Origin: Bacteroidales bacterium
GTDB lineage: Bacteria; Bacillota; Clostridia; Lachnospirales; Lachnospiraceae
DNA: 64,000 nucleotides
NCBI GenBank assembly: GCA_023664535.1
Contig: JAMPFJ010000008.1
Coordinates: 1-64,000 of the forward strand
Direction: 5' to 3'
Numbering within the stretch: position 1 is the stretch's first letter; the number at the start of each line of letters is the position of its first letter. Below the pieces are notes generated by a model that saw nothing but the letters and a program-made list of their open reading frames with translations, was not told the DNA's origin and searched no databases. Of this stretch, positions 9,658-19,136 are shown piece after piece. Made by a program: the position numbers and the translations under genes.

Positions 9658-9710
9658 AGGCGGTATTCATATTCAGAAAGCAGGAAAGAAGCAGGGAGAA
9701 ATACCGGATA

Positions 9711-10400
9711 ATGATAAAAATAAAGTATGATAAAAAAGATAAAAAGCGATATGGCAAAGCGGCAGTGGTTTTCTCCGCATTGACAGCGGCAGACTGCCTG
9801 ATACTGTACAGGGAGGGAATCATGCAGTATATTCCCGATGAGATGGCGGCTGTATTTATCTGTGCGGTTTTCCCCCTTGGTATGCTTGCTGCCGGTTTAT
9901 GGGTGGGATACACGGACGCTGTGTTCTATTTGAAAAGACTTCGGAAATATGGATATGAAGTGCCAGTGGATAAGCGGGATTTTCAGCGAGATTTAGAAAA
10001 ACTGCCAGGAACGGGAAACGGGTTAAAAGACGCATCAGCTAAGAATCATGGGAGTATTGCGCTTACGGCGATAACCGGTATGATTGTGATTGCTCTGATA
10101 ATTTATGATGCTTATTTTTTGTATCAATATTCCCGGTTAGGAGAAACTATCTGGTTGTTTGCAGGCGCATTGGCATTTGCTACGCTGATTTGGCTGTGCC
10201 ATGGGCTTTTCTATGCCTGTCAGATATCTAATCGGAAGTATAAGGATGATGTGGAAATTGATTATTGCCGGAAAAACAGAAGAAATCTGATTGACGGACT
10301 TGTGGAAATTGCCGTGTTAGCCGTGTTTACTTTTTCTTTTCTCGCCATAATCAATAATGCCGCGCAATATATGCTAAAAGCAAGAGAAGGTCTCATTTAA
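9711..10400 (+). CDS. Polytopic membrane protein, unknown
   Basis: 229 residues from ATG 9711, which has gcagggagaa about 10 bases upstream. An in-frame ATG at 9654 would overlap the radical SAM stop and is less likely. Hydrophobic segments suggest about four membrane helices (roughly 18-36, 44-66, 120-165 as two, and 200-222), separated by charged loops such as KRLRKYGYEVPVDKRDF. No recognised family. It may be co-transcribed with the preceding gene. The 38-base gap to the next gene has no clear terminator. Confidence 0.65.
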   Translation: MIKIKYDKKDKKRYGKAAVVFSALTAADCLILYREGIMQYIPDEMAAVFICAVFPLGMLAAGLWVGYTDAVFYLKRLRKYGYEVPVDKRDFQRDLEKLPGTGNGLKDASAKNHGSIALTAITGMIVIALIIYDAYFLYQYSRLGETIWLFAGALAFATLIWLCHGLFYACQISNRKYKDDVEIDYCRKNRRNLIDGLVEIAVLAVFTFSFLAIINNAAQYMLKAREGLI

Positions 10401-10459
10401 GGATTTTTTAATAATTTACCCCCTATACTATCAGCAGAATGAAAAGAAAGGGGCAGAGC

Positions 10460-12853
10460 ATGAATCTGAAAATATTGAAAAAGGATTTAAAGCGCAAAAA
10501 ATCCATGAATCTGATTCTGTTAATTTTTATTTTTCTCGCCACCACATTTATTGCGGGAAGCCTGAATAATTTAATTGTGGTGATGAGTGGAACGGATTAT
10601 TTTATGGAGAAAGCCGGAATTTCTGACTATATTTTCACCACCCTTGGCGGAAGTAAGGAAGATTTACCGGACAGTATCAAAGAGGCGGAGAAATTTTTGA
10701 AAGAGGCAGGGAGTGTAACCGAATATTCCGCAGATGATGTACTTTATCTGTCAAAGAAGCAGATAAAAAAAGAAAATAACGGAAAAATTGAACTGAATAA
10801 TACGGCGATGGTAAACAGCGTGCATATTGCACAGCAGAAATTTTTTGATGCACAGGATAAGCTGATTACGGATATGGAGGACGGCACCATTTATATCAGC
10901 AGAAGCCTGATGAATAACAATGACTTAGAGACGGGAGATACCCTGTATCTTCATGCGGATAACGGATATGAAAAAAAATTCAAAATTCAGGGAAGCTGTA
11001 AGGATGCTTTTCTGGGTTCGGACATGATGGGGATTGACCGTTATCTGCTCAGTGATAAGGATTTTAAGGAGCTGCTTGAAAAGAGTGATTTCGCTTACGG
11101 AAGAATTTATTCGGTACATACCGATAATCTGGAGGAATTTGAGCGGGAATACAGTGATGCCGGATTCACCGTAGTATTTGGCGCAAATCAGGCATCAATC
11201 AAGACAACTTACATTATGGATATGATTACGGCGGCGGTTTTACTGGTCGTCAGTCTTTGTCTGGTGCTGATTTCCGTGATTATGCTCCGATTTACCATTA
11301 TCTTTACGATAAATGAGGATTACCGGGAAATCGGAATCATGAAAGCGATTGGTATAAGGGACACGGCAATCCGCCGTCTCTATCTGTCAAAATATTTTGC
11401 GATTGCAATCTGCGGCGCAGCTCTCGGTTTTGCCGCCGGCATGCCCTTTAGCCGGTTTCTGCTTTCCGGGGCATCTGAAAATATCGTGATGAATAAAGAA
11501 GGAAGCGGGGCAGGGCTGCAGCTTTTCGTCAGCGTGCTGGTTGTCGTGGTTGTGGCGGCATTTGGCTATCTGAGCACGGGAAAAATCAACAGGCTGACAC
11601 CGATGGATGCGATTCGCAGCGGCAATAAAGGGGAGCGTTTCCGGAAAAAGGGGCTGCTGCGGCTTTCCCAATCAAAGATGCAGACGACCTCTTTTCTGGC
11701 GGGAAATGATGTGCTAAGCGAGATACGGAAGTATCTGGTCTTGCTGGTAACAAGCGCAGTAGGGGTGTGGCTGGTGATTATGCCGGTTAATACAATCAAT
11801 ACCCTTTGTTCGGAGCATATTTCGGCATGGTTTGCCATGGCAGACAGCGATTTCTTTATCAATCAGGAGGATAGATTATCGGAACTGATTTTATCCGGTG
11901 ACCGGGAGCAGTATTATGCGTATCTGGACGAAATAAAGCAAAGCCTCATGGATGAGGGGATGGATATTGACAGGGTGATGATGGAGGTAACATTTCGTTT
12001 TAAGATACGGAAAGGGGAAAAGAGCTATAAGTCTTTTGCCCTTCAGGGCTTGGGTACGGATATGGATATGTATTTTTATGACGAGGGGAAGCCACCGGTA
12101 TATGAAAATGAGGTGGCGGTTACGCATATCGTGGCGGAAAAAATCGATGCCCATATTGGAGATACCGTTTACATTACTAATGGGGATGAGGAGAAGCCGT
12201 ATGTCATTACGGCAATCTACCAGGCAATGACGAATATGGGGGAAGGAATACGCTTTCCGGAGGTGGCAGAGTTTGATTACCGGCGGGCAGTGGGCGCATT
12301 TGGTGTGCAGGTGCTGTTAAGGGAGCAGCCGGATGATGGGCAGCTTGCCGAAATCATCGATAAGGTCAAAAAGCGGATGCCGGAGGCACGGGTAGAGACG
12401 GTAGCCGAGTTTATCGACAGCATGATTGGAGGGATATCGGACCAAATCCGACCGTTAAAGACCATGATTTTGGCAGTGGTCATTGTCATCAATATTTTGG
12501 TGGTGATGCTGATGCAGAAAATGTTCTTAATCCGGGAACAGGGGGAAATGGGTATGCTAAAGGCAATTGGTTTTTCCAATGGGGATATTATAAGCTGGCA
12601 GACCAAGCGGATTATGCTGGTGCTGTTTGTGGGAATTACGCTTGGAACGCTGACGGGAACACCGTTTTCCGAGATTACATCAGGGCAGGTATTTAAAATT
12701 ATGGGAGCGAGTAAAATCACTTTTGAAATCAATTCATTAGAGGTGTATGTCTTTTATCCGGTTATGCTATTTGTGGCGGTTGTTATCGCCTGCGTGATTA
12801 CAATGCTGAGGGTGAGAAAGATTTCACCGCAGGAAATGAATAATATAGAATAG
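10460..12853 (+). CDS. FtsX-type ABC transporter permease (797 residues)
   Basis: A large permease with two FtsX-like halves. The N-terminal membrane helix is at about 18-38. A long extracytoplasmic region runs to about 245, then helices at 255-285, 310-335 and 355-380 follow, with the motif EIGIMKAIGIRDTAIRRLYL. A second half repeats this (soluble domain about 440-660; EMGMLKAIGFSNGDIISW). It is expected to work with the ATPase at 13075 as a LolD/MacB-like exporter or mechanotransmitting complex. ATG 10460 has aaagggg upstream, and the earlier ATG 10439 lacks a site. The gap to its ATPase holds the MITE-like repeat. Confidence 0.85.
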   Translation: MNLKILKKDLKRKKSMNLILLIFIFLATTFIAGSLNNLIVVMSGTDYFMEKAGISDYIFTTLGGSKEDLPDSIKEAEKFLKEAGSVTEYSADDVLYLSKKQIKKENNGKIELNNTAMVNSVHIAQQKFFDAQDKLITDMEDGTIYISRSLMNNNDLETGDTLYLHADNGYEKKFKIQGSCKDAFLGSDMMGIDRYLLSDKDFKELLEKSDFAYGRIYSVHTDNLEEFEREYSDAGFTVVFGANQASIKTTYIMDMITAAVLLVVSLCLVLISVIMLRFTIIFTINEDYREIGIMKAIGIRDTAIRRLYLSKYFAIAICGAALGFAAGMPFSRFLLSGASENIVMNKEGSGAGLQLFVSVLVVVVVAAFGYLSTGKINRLTPMDAIRSGNKGERFRKKGLLRLSQSKMQTTSFLAGNDVLSEIRKYLVLLVTSAVGVWLVIMPVNTINTLCSEHISAWFAMADSDFFINQEDRLSELILSGDREQYYAYLDEIKQSLMDEGMDIDRVMMEVTFRFKIRKGEKSYKSFALQGLGTDMDMYFYDEGKPPVYENEVAVTHIVAEKIDAHIGDTVYITNGDEEKPYVITAIYQAMTNMGEGIRFPEVAEFDYRRAVGAFGVQVLLREQPDDGQLAEIIDKVKKRMPEARVETVAEFIDSMIGGISDQIRPLKTMILAVVIVINILVVMLMQKMFLIREQGEMGMLKAIGFSNGDIISWQTKRIMLVLFVGITLGTLTGTPFSEITSGQVFKIMGASKITFEINSLEVYVFYPVMLFVAVVIACVITMLRVRKISPQEMNNIE

Positions 12854-12872
12854 ATGTTTTTCAGAATGTCCG

Positions 12873-13009
12873 TTGTACAATATAGACAAATCACGCAGGC
12901 ACGCTTGCGCTGCTTGTCGCACGTAATGGTACATAAGGTGCCAAAGTACGGCACCTAAGTACCAACGGCTCCAAAGCACCTTGCTTATGATATCGCCTAT
13001 ATTGCACAA
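12873..13009 (+). repeat. MITE-like nested inverted repeat
   Basis: Imperfect terminal arms ttgtacaatatag (12873-12885) and ctatattgcacaa (12997-13009) are inverted relative to each other. A second inner hairpin pairs ggtacataaggtgcc (12928-12942) with ggcacctaagtacc (12950-12963). There is no coding capacity. The right arm recurs, diverged, at 33176-33206, so it is a dispersed element and not just a terminator. It sits between the permease and ATPase genes of one transporter. Confidence 0.65.
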
Positions 13010-13074
13010 CTAGGTTTTTCAGATATATAGTTTGAAAATGAACGAAACAATAGTAGAATGAGAGGAGAAAAATT

Positions 13075-13851
13075 ATGGCAGAGGCATTAAAAGTAACAGA
13101 TTTGTGTAAAACATATATAACGAATAAAAGACAGAACAATGTATTGAAAAACATCAGCTTTACGGTGGAGAAAGGCGAGATGACCGCCGTGATGGGACCG
13201 TCGGGTTCCGGCAAGTCCACTCTGCTTTATAGTGTGTCCGGTATGGACCGTCCTACGGCAGGCGAGGTGGTGTTAGCAAAGCAGGAGATTACGAAGCTGA
13301 ATGAAAAGGAGCTTGCCTTTGTGCGCTTAAACCATATGGGTTTTATTTTTCAGCAGATGCATATGTTGAAAAATCTGTCCGTGATGGATAATATCCTGCT
13401 TCCGGCGTACCATTCGGATAAAGGCGGGCGTACCAGACAGGAAATCAATGTGTATTGCCGGGAACTGATGCGAAAATTGGAAATCAGTGAGATTGCGGAT
13501 AATGATATTACCGAGGTGTCCGGCGGGCAGCTTCAGCGGGCGTGTATCTGTAGAAGCCTGATTAACCAGCCGGAGGTCATCTTTGCAGACGAACCTACAG
13601 GCGCATTAAACCGGAGCGCTTCCGAAGAGGTGATGGAAATACTCAATAAACTGAATGAAGAGGGGACGACAATCCTGCTGGTAACCCATGATATGAAGGT
13701 GGCGGCAAAATGTAGTAGAATTTTATATATTGTTGATGGTAATATAAAGGGAGAACTGGCATTAGGGAAAATCGGGGAGATGCCGGAGAATTTTCTTCTG
13801 CGGGACAGGGAACGGAAAGTCAACAACTGGCTTACGGATATGGGCTGGTAG
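13075..13851 (+). CDS. ABC transporter ATP-binding protein (LolD/MacB class)
   Basis: 258 residues. Walker A GPSGSGKST (about 42-50), Q-loop FIFQQMHML, signature VSGGQLQRA (about 144-152), Walker B VIFADEPTGALN and the H-loop VTHDM are all intact. The FADEPTGAL motif and length fit ATPases that drive FtsX-type permeases, and it should pair with the 10460 permease. The C-terminal ~30 residues (DRERKVNNWLTDMGW) extend beyond the core. ATG 13075 follows gaggagaaaaatt. Confidence 0.93.
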   Translation: MAEALKVTDLCKTYITNKRQNNVLKNISFTVEKGEMTAVMGPSGSGKSTLLYSVSGMDRPTAGEVVLAKQEITKLNEKELAFVRLNHMGFIFQQMHMLKNLSVMDNILLPAYHSDKGGRTRQEINVYCRELMRKLEISEIADNDITEVSGGQLQRACICRSLINQPEVIFADEPTGALNRSASEEVMEILNKLNEEGTTILLVTHDMKVAAKCSRILYIVDGNIKGELALGKIGEMPENFLLRDRERKVNNWLTDMGW

Positions 13852-13925
13852 GAGTTCCGTAATTTTTGATATTGCAATTATCTGGTTAGTGTTTGCGTGA
13901 TTGGGGAACATAAAACCGGATGTGG

Positions 13926-13954
13926 TTGAAAAAAAGTTACCCCTTTAGTATAAT
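13926..13954 (+). promoter_or_regulatory. Promoter of the PIN toxin-antitoxin pair
   Basis: TTGAAA (13926-13931), a 17-base spacer and a perfect TATAAT (13949-13954) form a near-consensus sigma-A promoter about 70 bases before the antitoxin ATG. Confidence 0.75.
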
Positions 13955-14022
13955 GTGGCTATAGCAGAAGATGCCATTTGGAGGGTAGAATAACGATATG
14001 CGGATATGGAGGTGGTGTTACA

Positions 14023-14268
14023 ATGTCCACAACACAAGAACAGGTAATAGAGCATGTGGTTAATATGTCAGATGTTGATGCAAAATTTATACTGGAAATT
14101 ATTGAGAGATTGATTTCCGGAGAAAAAGCAGCGGTCAATCCGACCGTATCCGATAAAATGAAAGCGTTTCAGCGGTTGGAACAGTTGAGGGGGGGGTTCC
14201 CGGCAGAGTTTGCTCCGGATAGGGAATTGGCGGAAGCGAGGGAAAAGAAATATGGTAATATTGGTTGA
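14023..14268 (+). CDS. Putative antitoxin of a PIN-domain pair
   Basis: 81 residues, mostly helical and charged, with the hydrophobic core HVVNMSDVDAKFILEIIERLISGE near the N-terminus and an acidic, proline-containing C-terminus (FPAEFAPDRELAEAREKKYG). ATG 14023 has ggaggtgg 7 bases upstream. The stop overlaps the next gene's start by 17 bases, the usual antitoxin-first arrangement. I cannot name an antitoxin family; assignment rests on size, position and overlap. If it is an antitoxin, it should bind the PIN protein and probably autoregulate the promoter at 13926. Confidence 0.65.
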   Translation: MSTTQEQVIEHVVNMSDVDAKFILEIIERLISGEKAAVNPTVSDKMKAFQRLEQLRGGFPAEFAPDRELAEAREKKYGNIG

Positions 14269-14671
14269 TACAAACATCATTCTTGATTATCTTGCTGAAA
14301 GGGAAGGATTCTTTGATGATGCAAGGAGAATAATGGAAATATGTGCTAATGGGGAAGTGCAGGGCTGTGTTGCGTTCCATTCTCTGCCCACTATATGGTT
14401 CATATTAAGGAAAAAGCCAGATAACATCCGAAGAGAAATGTTAAAGCAGGTATGTACCCTGCTGTCAGTGGTCAGCGCAGGACATGATGAAGTAGTTAAG
14501 GCAGTTGAAAAAGTGGAATTTACGGATTTTGAGGACTGTCTGCAAGATAAATGCGCTATTACGGCAAAAGCAGACTATATTGTAACGAGGAATGGGGCAG
14601 ATTATAAATATGCTGATACGAAAGTGATTACTCCAAGTGAATTTTGTAAATTAGTGGGGAATAATTTGTGA
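14252..14671 (+). CDS. PIN-domain ribonuclease toxin-like protein
   Basis: 139 residues, the typical VapC size. PIN-domain acidic residues are visible: ILVDTNIILD at the N-terminus, a central acidic residue in the FEDCLQDKCA segment (Asp of the D-x-x-x motif), and the late TRNGADY motif, where many PIN proteins have TRN-x-x-D(F/Y). PIN toxins are Mg-dependent RNases that cut tRNA, rRNA or mRNA. ATG 14252 overlaps the antitoxin gene by 17 bases, and the upstream in-frame TTG 14210 is unlikely. It lies between an ABC operon and a two-component operon. Confidence 0.85.
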   Translation: MVILVDTNIILDYLAEREGFFDDARRIMEICANGEVQGCVAFHSLPTIWFILRKKPDNIRREMLKQVCTLLSVVSAGHDEVVKAVEKVEFTDFEDCLQDKCAITAKADYIVTRNGADYKYADTKVITPSEFCKLVGNNL

Positions 14672-14786
14672 AAAAATTTTGCAGGAAATGTAAGGGGCAG
14701 AGGTGATATTCAAAAACATCTGTCCCTATCTTTATGATTTTTGCTTTAACAAATGCGAAAAATTTGTTAAGAAAGGAAAGAACATT

Positions 14787-15449
14787 ATGGCGGATATCAT
14801 CATCGTCGAGGATAATGAAGAAATCGGGGGTCTGCTGGCGGATTTTCTGGAAGCAGAGGGATATGACACTTATCTTGCCCTGTCCGGGGAAGAGGCGCTG
14901 GAGCTCTATGCAGAAGAAGATGCGAAGCTGGTTATTCTGGATATTATGCTGCCGGGAATCGACGGCTTTGCGGTGTGCAGCAGGATTCGGGAAAGGGCAA
15001 ACACGCCGATTATTATTGTAAGTGCAAAAGAGGATAAAGAGGATAAATTAAACGGTCTTTTGCTCGGTGCGGACGATTATATCGAAAAGCCCTATGATAT
15101 TGATATCCTGTTGGCAAAGGTAAACGGTATTTTTAAACGGAGATATTCCACGGAGGAGATTGTGGAAGGGAATATCCGTCTGGATAAAGTCGGAAGACAT
15201 TTGTACGTGGAGGAACAGGAGGTACCGGTGACCGTAAAAGAAATGGATTTAATGATTTATCTGATGGAGAACAAGGGTAAGGTGCTGTCAAAGGAGGAAC
15301 TGTTTCATAGCATATGGGGCTTTGACAGTGACAGCGAGCCCCAGACCCTGACGGTGCACATCAAATGGCTCAGGGAAAAGATTGAGAAGAATCCGAAAGA
15401 GCCGGAGCATATCAAGACGGTATGGGGAATCGGATATCGGTTTGAATAA
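14787..15449 (+). CDS. OmpR-family response regulator
   Basis: 220 residues. The receiver domain (1-115) has the acidic pocket IIIVEDNEE, phospho-acceptor Asp52 in VILDIMLPG, and the conserved Lys in YIEKPYD. The C-terminal winged-helix DNA-binding domain (about 130-218) ends in KTVWGIGYRFE. ATG 14787 has aagaaaggaaag upstream. It is probably phosphorylated by the kinase at 17821, with a ligand-binding lipoprotein gene between the two. Target genes are likely nearby, possibly the ABC transporter at 10.5-13.9 kb (inference). Confidence 0.93.
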   Translation: MADIIIVEDNEEIGGLLADFLEAEGYDTYLALSGEEALELYAEEDAKLVILDIMLPGIDGFAVCSRIRERANTPIIIVSAKEDKEDKLNGLLLGADDYIEKPYDIDILLAKVNGIFKRRYSTEEIVEGNIRLDKVGRHLYVEEQEVPVTVKEMDLMIYLMENKGKVLSKEELFHSIWGFDSDSEPQTLTVHIKWLREKIEKNPKEPEHIKTVWGIGYRFE

Positions 15450-15479
15450 ACGGAGATTATAGGTGAAAGGGTGGTGCAA

Positions 15480-17774
15480 ATGAGAAAATGGATTTGGGTG
15501 ATGTTAACGGTGATGCTTATGCTGTCAATTTCCGGCTGTGGGAAGAAACAGGAGGAAGCAGAAGAGGATACTTCCAGCATGGTATACGAGGGAAATGCGC
15601 TTGCAGTGAATGGCATGGAGGGAGAACCGGAGCTTTATTGTGTAAAAGGCGGAACGCTCTATCTTTTAAGTGCGAAATGGACAGAGGACGAAATCCCGTC
15701 GGATGAAGAACAAAGCGCAGGAATCCAAAAGGGTACGGAGGCGGAATTCTATTTCTATAAAGTTGAAATAGACGGGGGCAGCCTGGAGGAGATTCCGCTG
15801 GAACTGTCGGAAAAGGAATGCATAAAGGCATTTTATGTGGAAGATGACGGCAGTATTGTCCATATGATTTCCGGTGCGGAGGGAATCGAGCTGTTAAGGC
15901 AGGATGAAAGCGGAAAGGAATTGCTGCGGGAAAATCTCACCAGTTCGCTGGGGCTTTCGGAGGATGATGCAGTATGCCGTGTTGTGGCAGATAACAGTGG
16001 AAATCTGTTTGTGGCATCGAACCAGACAATTTACATGTTAAGTGAAAATTTTCAACTGACCGGGGAGGTGAAGCTTCGGGAAGAGCAGCTTCTTGTTGAT
16101 ATGGCAAGGACAAAGGATGGTCAGATTGTCTATGCGCAGAATGCAAACCGCAGTAACGGATATACAACGGTGGAGGTCTGTATTTTGGATACAGAACGGA
16201 AAAAGGCGGGAAATGCGCTTAAAGGGATTCAGAACTGTTCTTCGGAGGGGAACTGTCTTCTGGACGGTGCGGAGTATGATTTTTACTTGAAAAACCGTTT
16301 CGGTATCTATGGCTATAATATTGACGAGAAAAAGGAAAACAAGCTGTTAGATGCCGGGAGCTCTTATCTGACCTCGGCGGATGTCACAGGTATGGTTTAT
16401 GCGGGTGATAACCGGTTTGTCGGCGCATTGTATGATAATGAACATGGGGAAGAAACCTTCAGCATGGAGCTTTATACATGGCTCGAGCCGGAGGTGGTCA
16501 GGGCAAAGCAGACGATTACCTATGCAGATTATGCGGTTTCCGATTCACTGATTAAGGCGGCAAGGGAATTTAACCGGGAAAATAAGGATTATAAGATTGA
16601 ATTTAAGGTTTATGAGATTGGGGATAGCGATGGTGAAGATTACCACCAGGGGCTTTATATGGATATTGCCACCGGGAATGTTCCGGATATCATCTGTATG
16701 TCTGCCCTGCCGATTTCGGTAGAACAGTGTGTTTCTAAAGGACTGCTGGCGGATTTGACACCGTATTATGAGAAGGATGATAAAGTGAATATGGATGCAT
16801 TTATTCCCTCTGTATTGGAAGGGATGAAGATTGACGGAAAGCTGTATTACCTTGCTCCGTATTTCTCAATCAATACGGTGGCGGGCAGGACGAGTGATGT
16901 CGGCAGCGAAAGCGGGTGGACCTTTGATGAGATGAAGGCTGCTTTGGAAAAAAAGGGGGATGATGTGCTGCCGTTTTATAATGAAGAGAAAGAGATGATG
17001 CTTAGTGACTTTTTATTTAGCGGACTCACGGATTTTGTGGATTGGCAGACAGGAGAATGTAACTTTGACAGTGAAGCGTTTCGGGATATTTTATTGCTCT
17101 GCAACCGCGGCTTGAAAGAAATGGAGTATACAGATGAGGAATTTTCAGAATATCTTGACGACTTGAACCTGCTGTTTACCAATGGGAAAGTTCTGCTTGA
17201 GGCAGAACAGGGTGTTTCCCTGACGGATGTGCAAAATATTCACCAGCGCTTTGGGGAGGATATTACCTTTATTGGTTTTCCCAATAAGGAAAGGGAGGGT
17301 TCCTACTTCCAATTTGATTCGGCGACCGGTATCTATTCCCAGTCGAAGGTAAAGGATAAGGCATGGGAGTTTATCCGCCTGCTCGGGGAAAAGGAATACC
17401 AATATGAAATTTACCGGAAATATCCTCAGTATTATGGAACGCCGACAAGACAGGACTGTTTTGATATGCGAATCCGGGCAGTGACAGCAAAGGAGCGTTA
17501 TATTGACGAATTTGGGGACGAGGTTGTGCCGATTGAAAAGGAGTCCTTTACCTTTGGCAGCAATGAGGTAAAGGTGGGACCGGTATCCCAGGAGGATGTG
17601 GAGCTCTATCTGGATTTGATTAACCGGACAAAGAAAAGTATGGCTTATGATGGAGATATACTGGATATTGTATGGGAGGAAGCCCAGGCATATTTTGCAG
17701 GGGATAAGGACTTGGATGAAACCGTGCAGGTTATCCAGAAACGCGTGGAGACTTATGTAAATGAGAGCAAATAA
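15480..17774 (+). CDS. Lipoprotein with beta-rich N-terminal part and solute-binding C-terminal part
   Basis: 764 residues. The signal peptide has lipobox SISGC with Cys20, so it is predicted to be anchored outside the membrane. Residues about 40-345 are beta-rich and propeller-like (repeated EGNSLF/GGTLYLLS-type segments). Residues about 355-760 resemble family 1 extracellular solute-binding proteins (e.g. LIKAAREFNRENKDYKIEF, IPDIICMSALP-like segment, FIGFPNKEREG, KDKAWEFIRLLGE). It sits between response regulator and kinase genes, so it probably feeds ligand state to the kinase and is not an importer component, since no import permease is nearby. GTG 15471 is in frame, but ATG 15480 gives the best signal peptide. 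Confidence 0.82.
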   Translation: MRKWIWVMLTVMLMLSISGCGKKQEEAEEDTSSMVYEGNALAVNGMEGEPELYCVKGGTLYLLSAKWTEDEIPSDEEQSAGIQKGTEAEFYFYKVEIDGGSLEEIPLELSEKECIKAFYVEDDGSIVHMISGAEGIELLRQDESGKELLRENLTSSLGLSEDDAVCRVVADNSGNLFVASNQTIYMLSENFQLTGEVKLREEQLLVDMARTKDGQIVYAQNANRSNGYTTVEVCILDTERKKAGNALKGIQNCSSEGNCLLDGAEYDFYLKNRFGIYGYNIDEKKENKLLDAGSSYLTSADVTGMVYAGDNRFVGALYDNEHGEETFSMELYTWLEPEVVRAKQTITYADYAVSDSLIKAAREFNRENKDYKIEFKVYEIGDSDGEDYHQGLYMDIATGNVPDIICMSALPISVEQCVSKGLLADLTPYYEKDDKVNMDAFIPSVLEGMKIDGKLYYLAPYFSINTVAGRTSDVGSESGWTFDEMKAALEKKGDDVLPFYNEEKEMMLSDFLFSGLTDFVDWQTGECNFDSEAFRDILLLCNRGLKEMEYTDEEFSEYLDDLNLLFTNGKVLLEAEQGVSLTDVQNIHQRFGEDITFIGFPNKEREGSYFQFDSATGIYSQSKVKDKAWEFIRLLGEKEYQYEIYRKYPQYYGTPTRQDCFDMRIRAVTAKERYIDEFGDEVVPIEKESFTFGSNEVKVGPVSQEDVELYLDLINRTKKSMAYDGDILDIVWEEAQAYFAGDKDLDETVQVIQKRVETYVNESK

Positions 17775-17820
17775 TAAAATGAAAATGTCTGTCAGTGGAA
17801 CCGCAGATATGGAGTAGACA

Positions 17821-19122
17821 ATGAAGAAGATAAACCGAATGATTTTCCTGGTTATCCTGTCCTTTTTTCTGTTGATAAGTGTGGTAAATATTTATTTTTC
17901 AAGGAAAAGTTTTCGGCAGGAGGACAGGGAATACAGGGTATCCATGAATCGCATAGAGAAAGCGGTCAGCTTATTTGAGGAGGAAAAGCAGCGGGCACCG
18001 GATAATCTTAGGGAGCTGATGCAGTATGCAGGCGTGGAGGAATATCCGCAGATAATCGGTCTGTATGCAATGGCGCAGGATAGTGGTATGGGGGAAATAG
18101 CACATTTTTTAGAAGAAAAAGCAGCGGATTATGCTGTGTTTGCTACGAAAGACAATTATTACAAGGTAACGTATGCACCGGAATGGCAGAACAAGAGACA
18201 GATGCTCGTGCTCGTAAACGGAATCGGCTTTTGTATGCTGGTGATGGTTCTGGCAGTCCTCATTTATATTAGGCAGAAGATTTTAGTGCCATTCAACCGC
18301 CTTTCGGAAATCCCATATGAGCTTTCCAAGGGGAATTTGACGATTCCGCTTAAGGAGAATAAGGACAGGTTTTTTGGAAAATTTATATGGGGAATGGATT
18401 TGCTCCGGGAAAATTTGGAGGAGAATAGGCTGCGGGAAATGGAATTACAAAAGGAGAGAAAACTGCTTTTATTATCATTGTCCCATGATATTAAAACCCC
18501 GCTTAGCGCCATTAAGCTTTATGCCAATGCATTGGATAAAAATCTCTATAAGGATGAAGAAAAAAAGCAGCGGGTAATAAAAAATATCAGTGGAAAAGTG
18601 GATGAGATAGAAAGGTATATTTCGGAAATTGTAAAGGCATCCAATGAAGATTTTCTGCATTTTGATGTGGAGAATGGGGAGTTTTATGTCGGGGAGGTTT
18701 TAAACCGGATTAAAGCATACTATGAAGAAAAGATGGCATTAAACCAAATTGATTTTCATCTTGACCATTACCGTGACTGTCTGGTATACGGAGACGCAGA
18801 CCGTTTGGTAGAGGTTTTGCAGAATATCATTGAAAATGCCATTAAGTATGGGGACGGGAAAAAAATCTGGCTGGAAATCAGACGGGAGGAAGAGGAATAT
18901 CAGATTGATGTGCTGAATACCGGATGCGGTATGCCGGATAAAGAACTGCCGCATATGTTTGACAGTTTTTTCCGGGGAAGTAACGTGGGAAAGAAAGCTG
19001 GAAGCGGACTTGGGCTTTATATCTGCCGGGAGCTTATGCATCTGATGGAGGGGGAAGTGACTGCCTCCGTGATACGGAATGAGGGGGTAATGCGGGTTTC
19101 GGTAGTCGTTCATCCGGTGTAG
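17821..19122 (+). CDS. Sensor histidine kinase
   Basis: 433 residues. Two membrane helices (about 7-26 and 128-150) bracket a ~100-residue extracellular domain. A HAMP-like linker follows. The phospho-accepting His222 lies in SLSHDIKTPLS, and the ATPase domain has N-box ENAIKYGDG, G1 NTGCGMPDKEL and G2 GSGLGLYICRELM. Partner of the response regulator at 14787. The input is probably received with help from the lipoprotein at 15480. It converges with the phosphatase gene, with only 14 bases between stops. Confidence 0.93.
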   Translation: MKKINRMIFLVILSFFLLISVVNIYFSRKSFRQEDREYRVSMNRIEKAVSLFEEEKQRAPDNLRELMQYAGVEEYPQIIGLYAMAQDSGMGEIAHFLEEKAADYAVFATKDNYYKVTYAPEWQNKRQMLVLVNGIGFCMLVMVLAVLIYIRQKILVPFNRLSEIPYELSKGNLTIPLKENKDRFFGKFIWGMDLLRENLEENRLREMELQKERKLLLLSLSHDIKTPLSAIKLYANALDKNLYKDEEKKQRVIKNISGKVDEIERYISEIVKASNEDFLHFDVENGEFYVGEVLNRIKAYYEEKMALNQIDFHLDHYRDCLVYGDADRLVEVLQNIIENAIKYGDGKKIWLEIRREEEEYQIDVLNTGCGMPDKELPHMFDSFFRGSNVGKKAGSGLGLYICRELMHLMEGEVTASVIRNEGVMRVSVVVHPV

Positions 19123-19136
19123 CCGTCATTTTCAAT

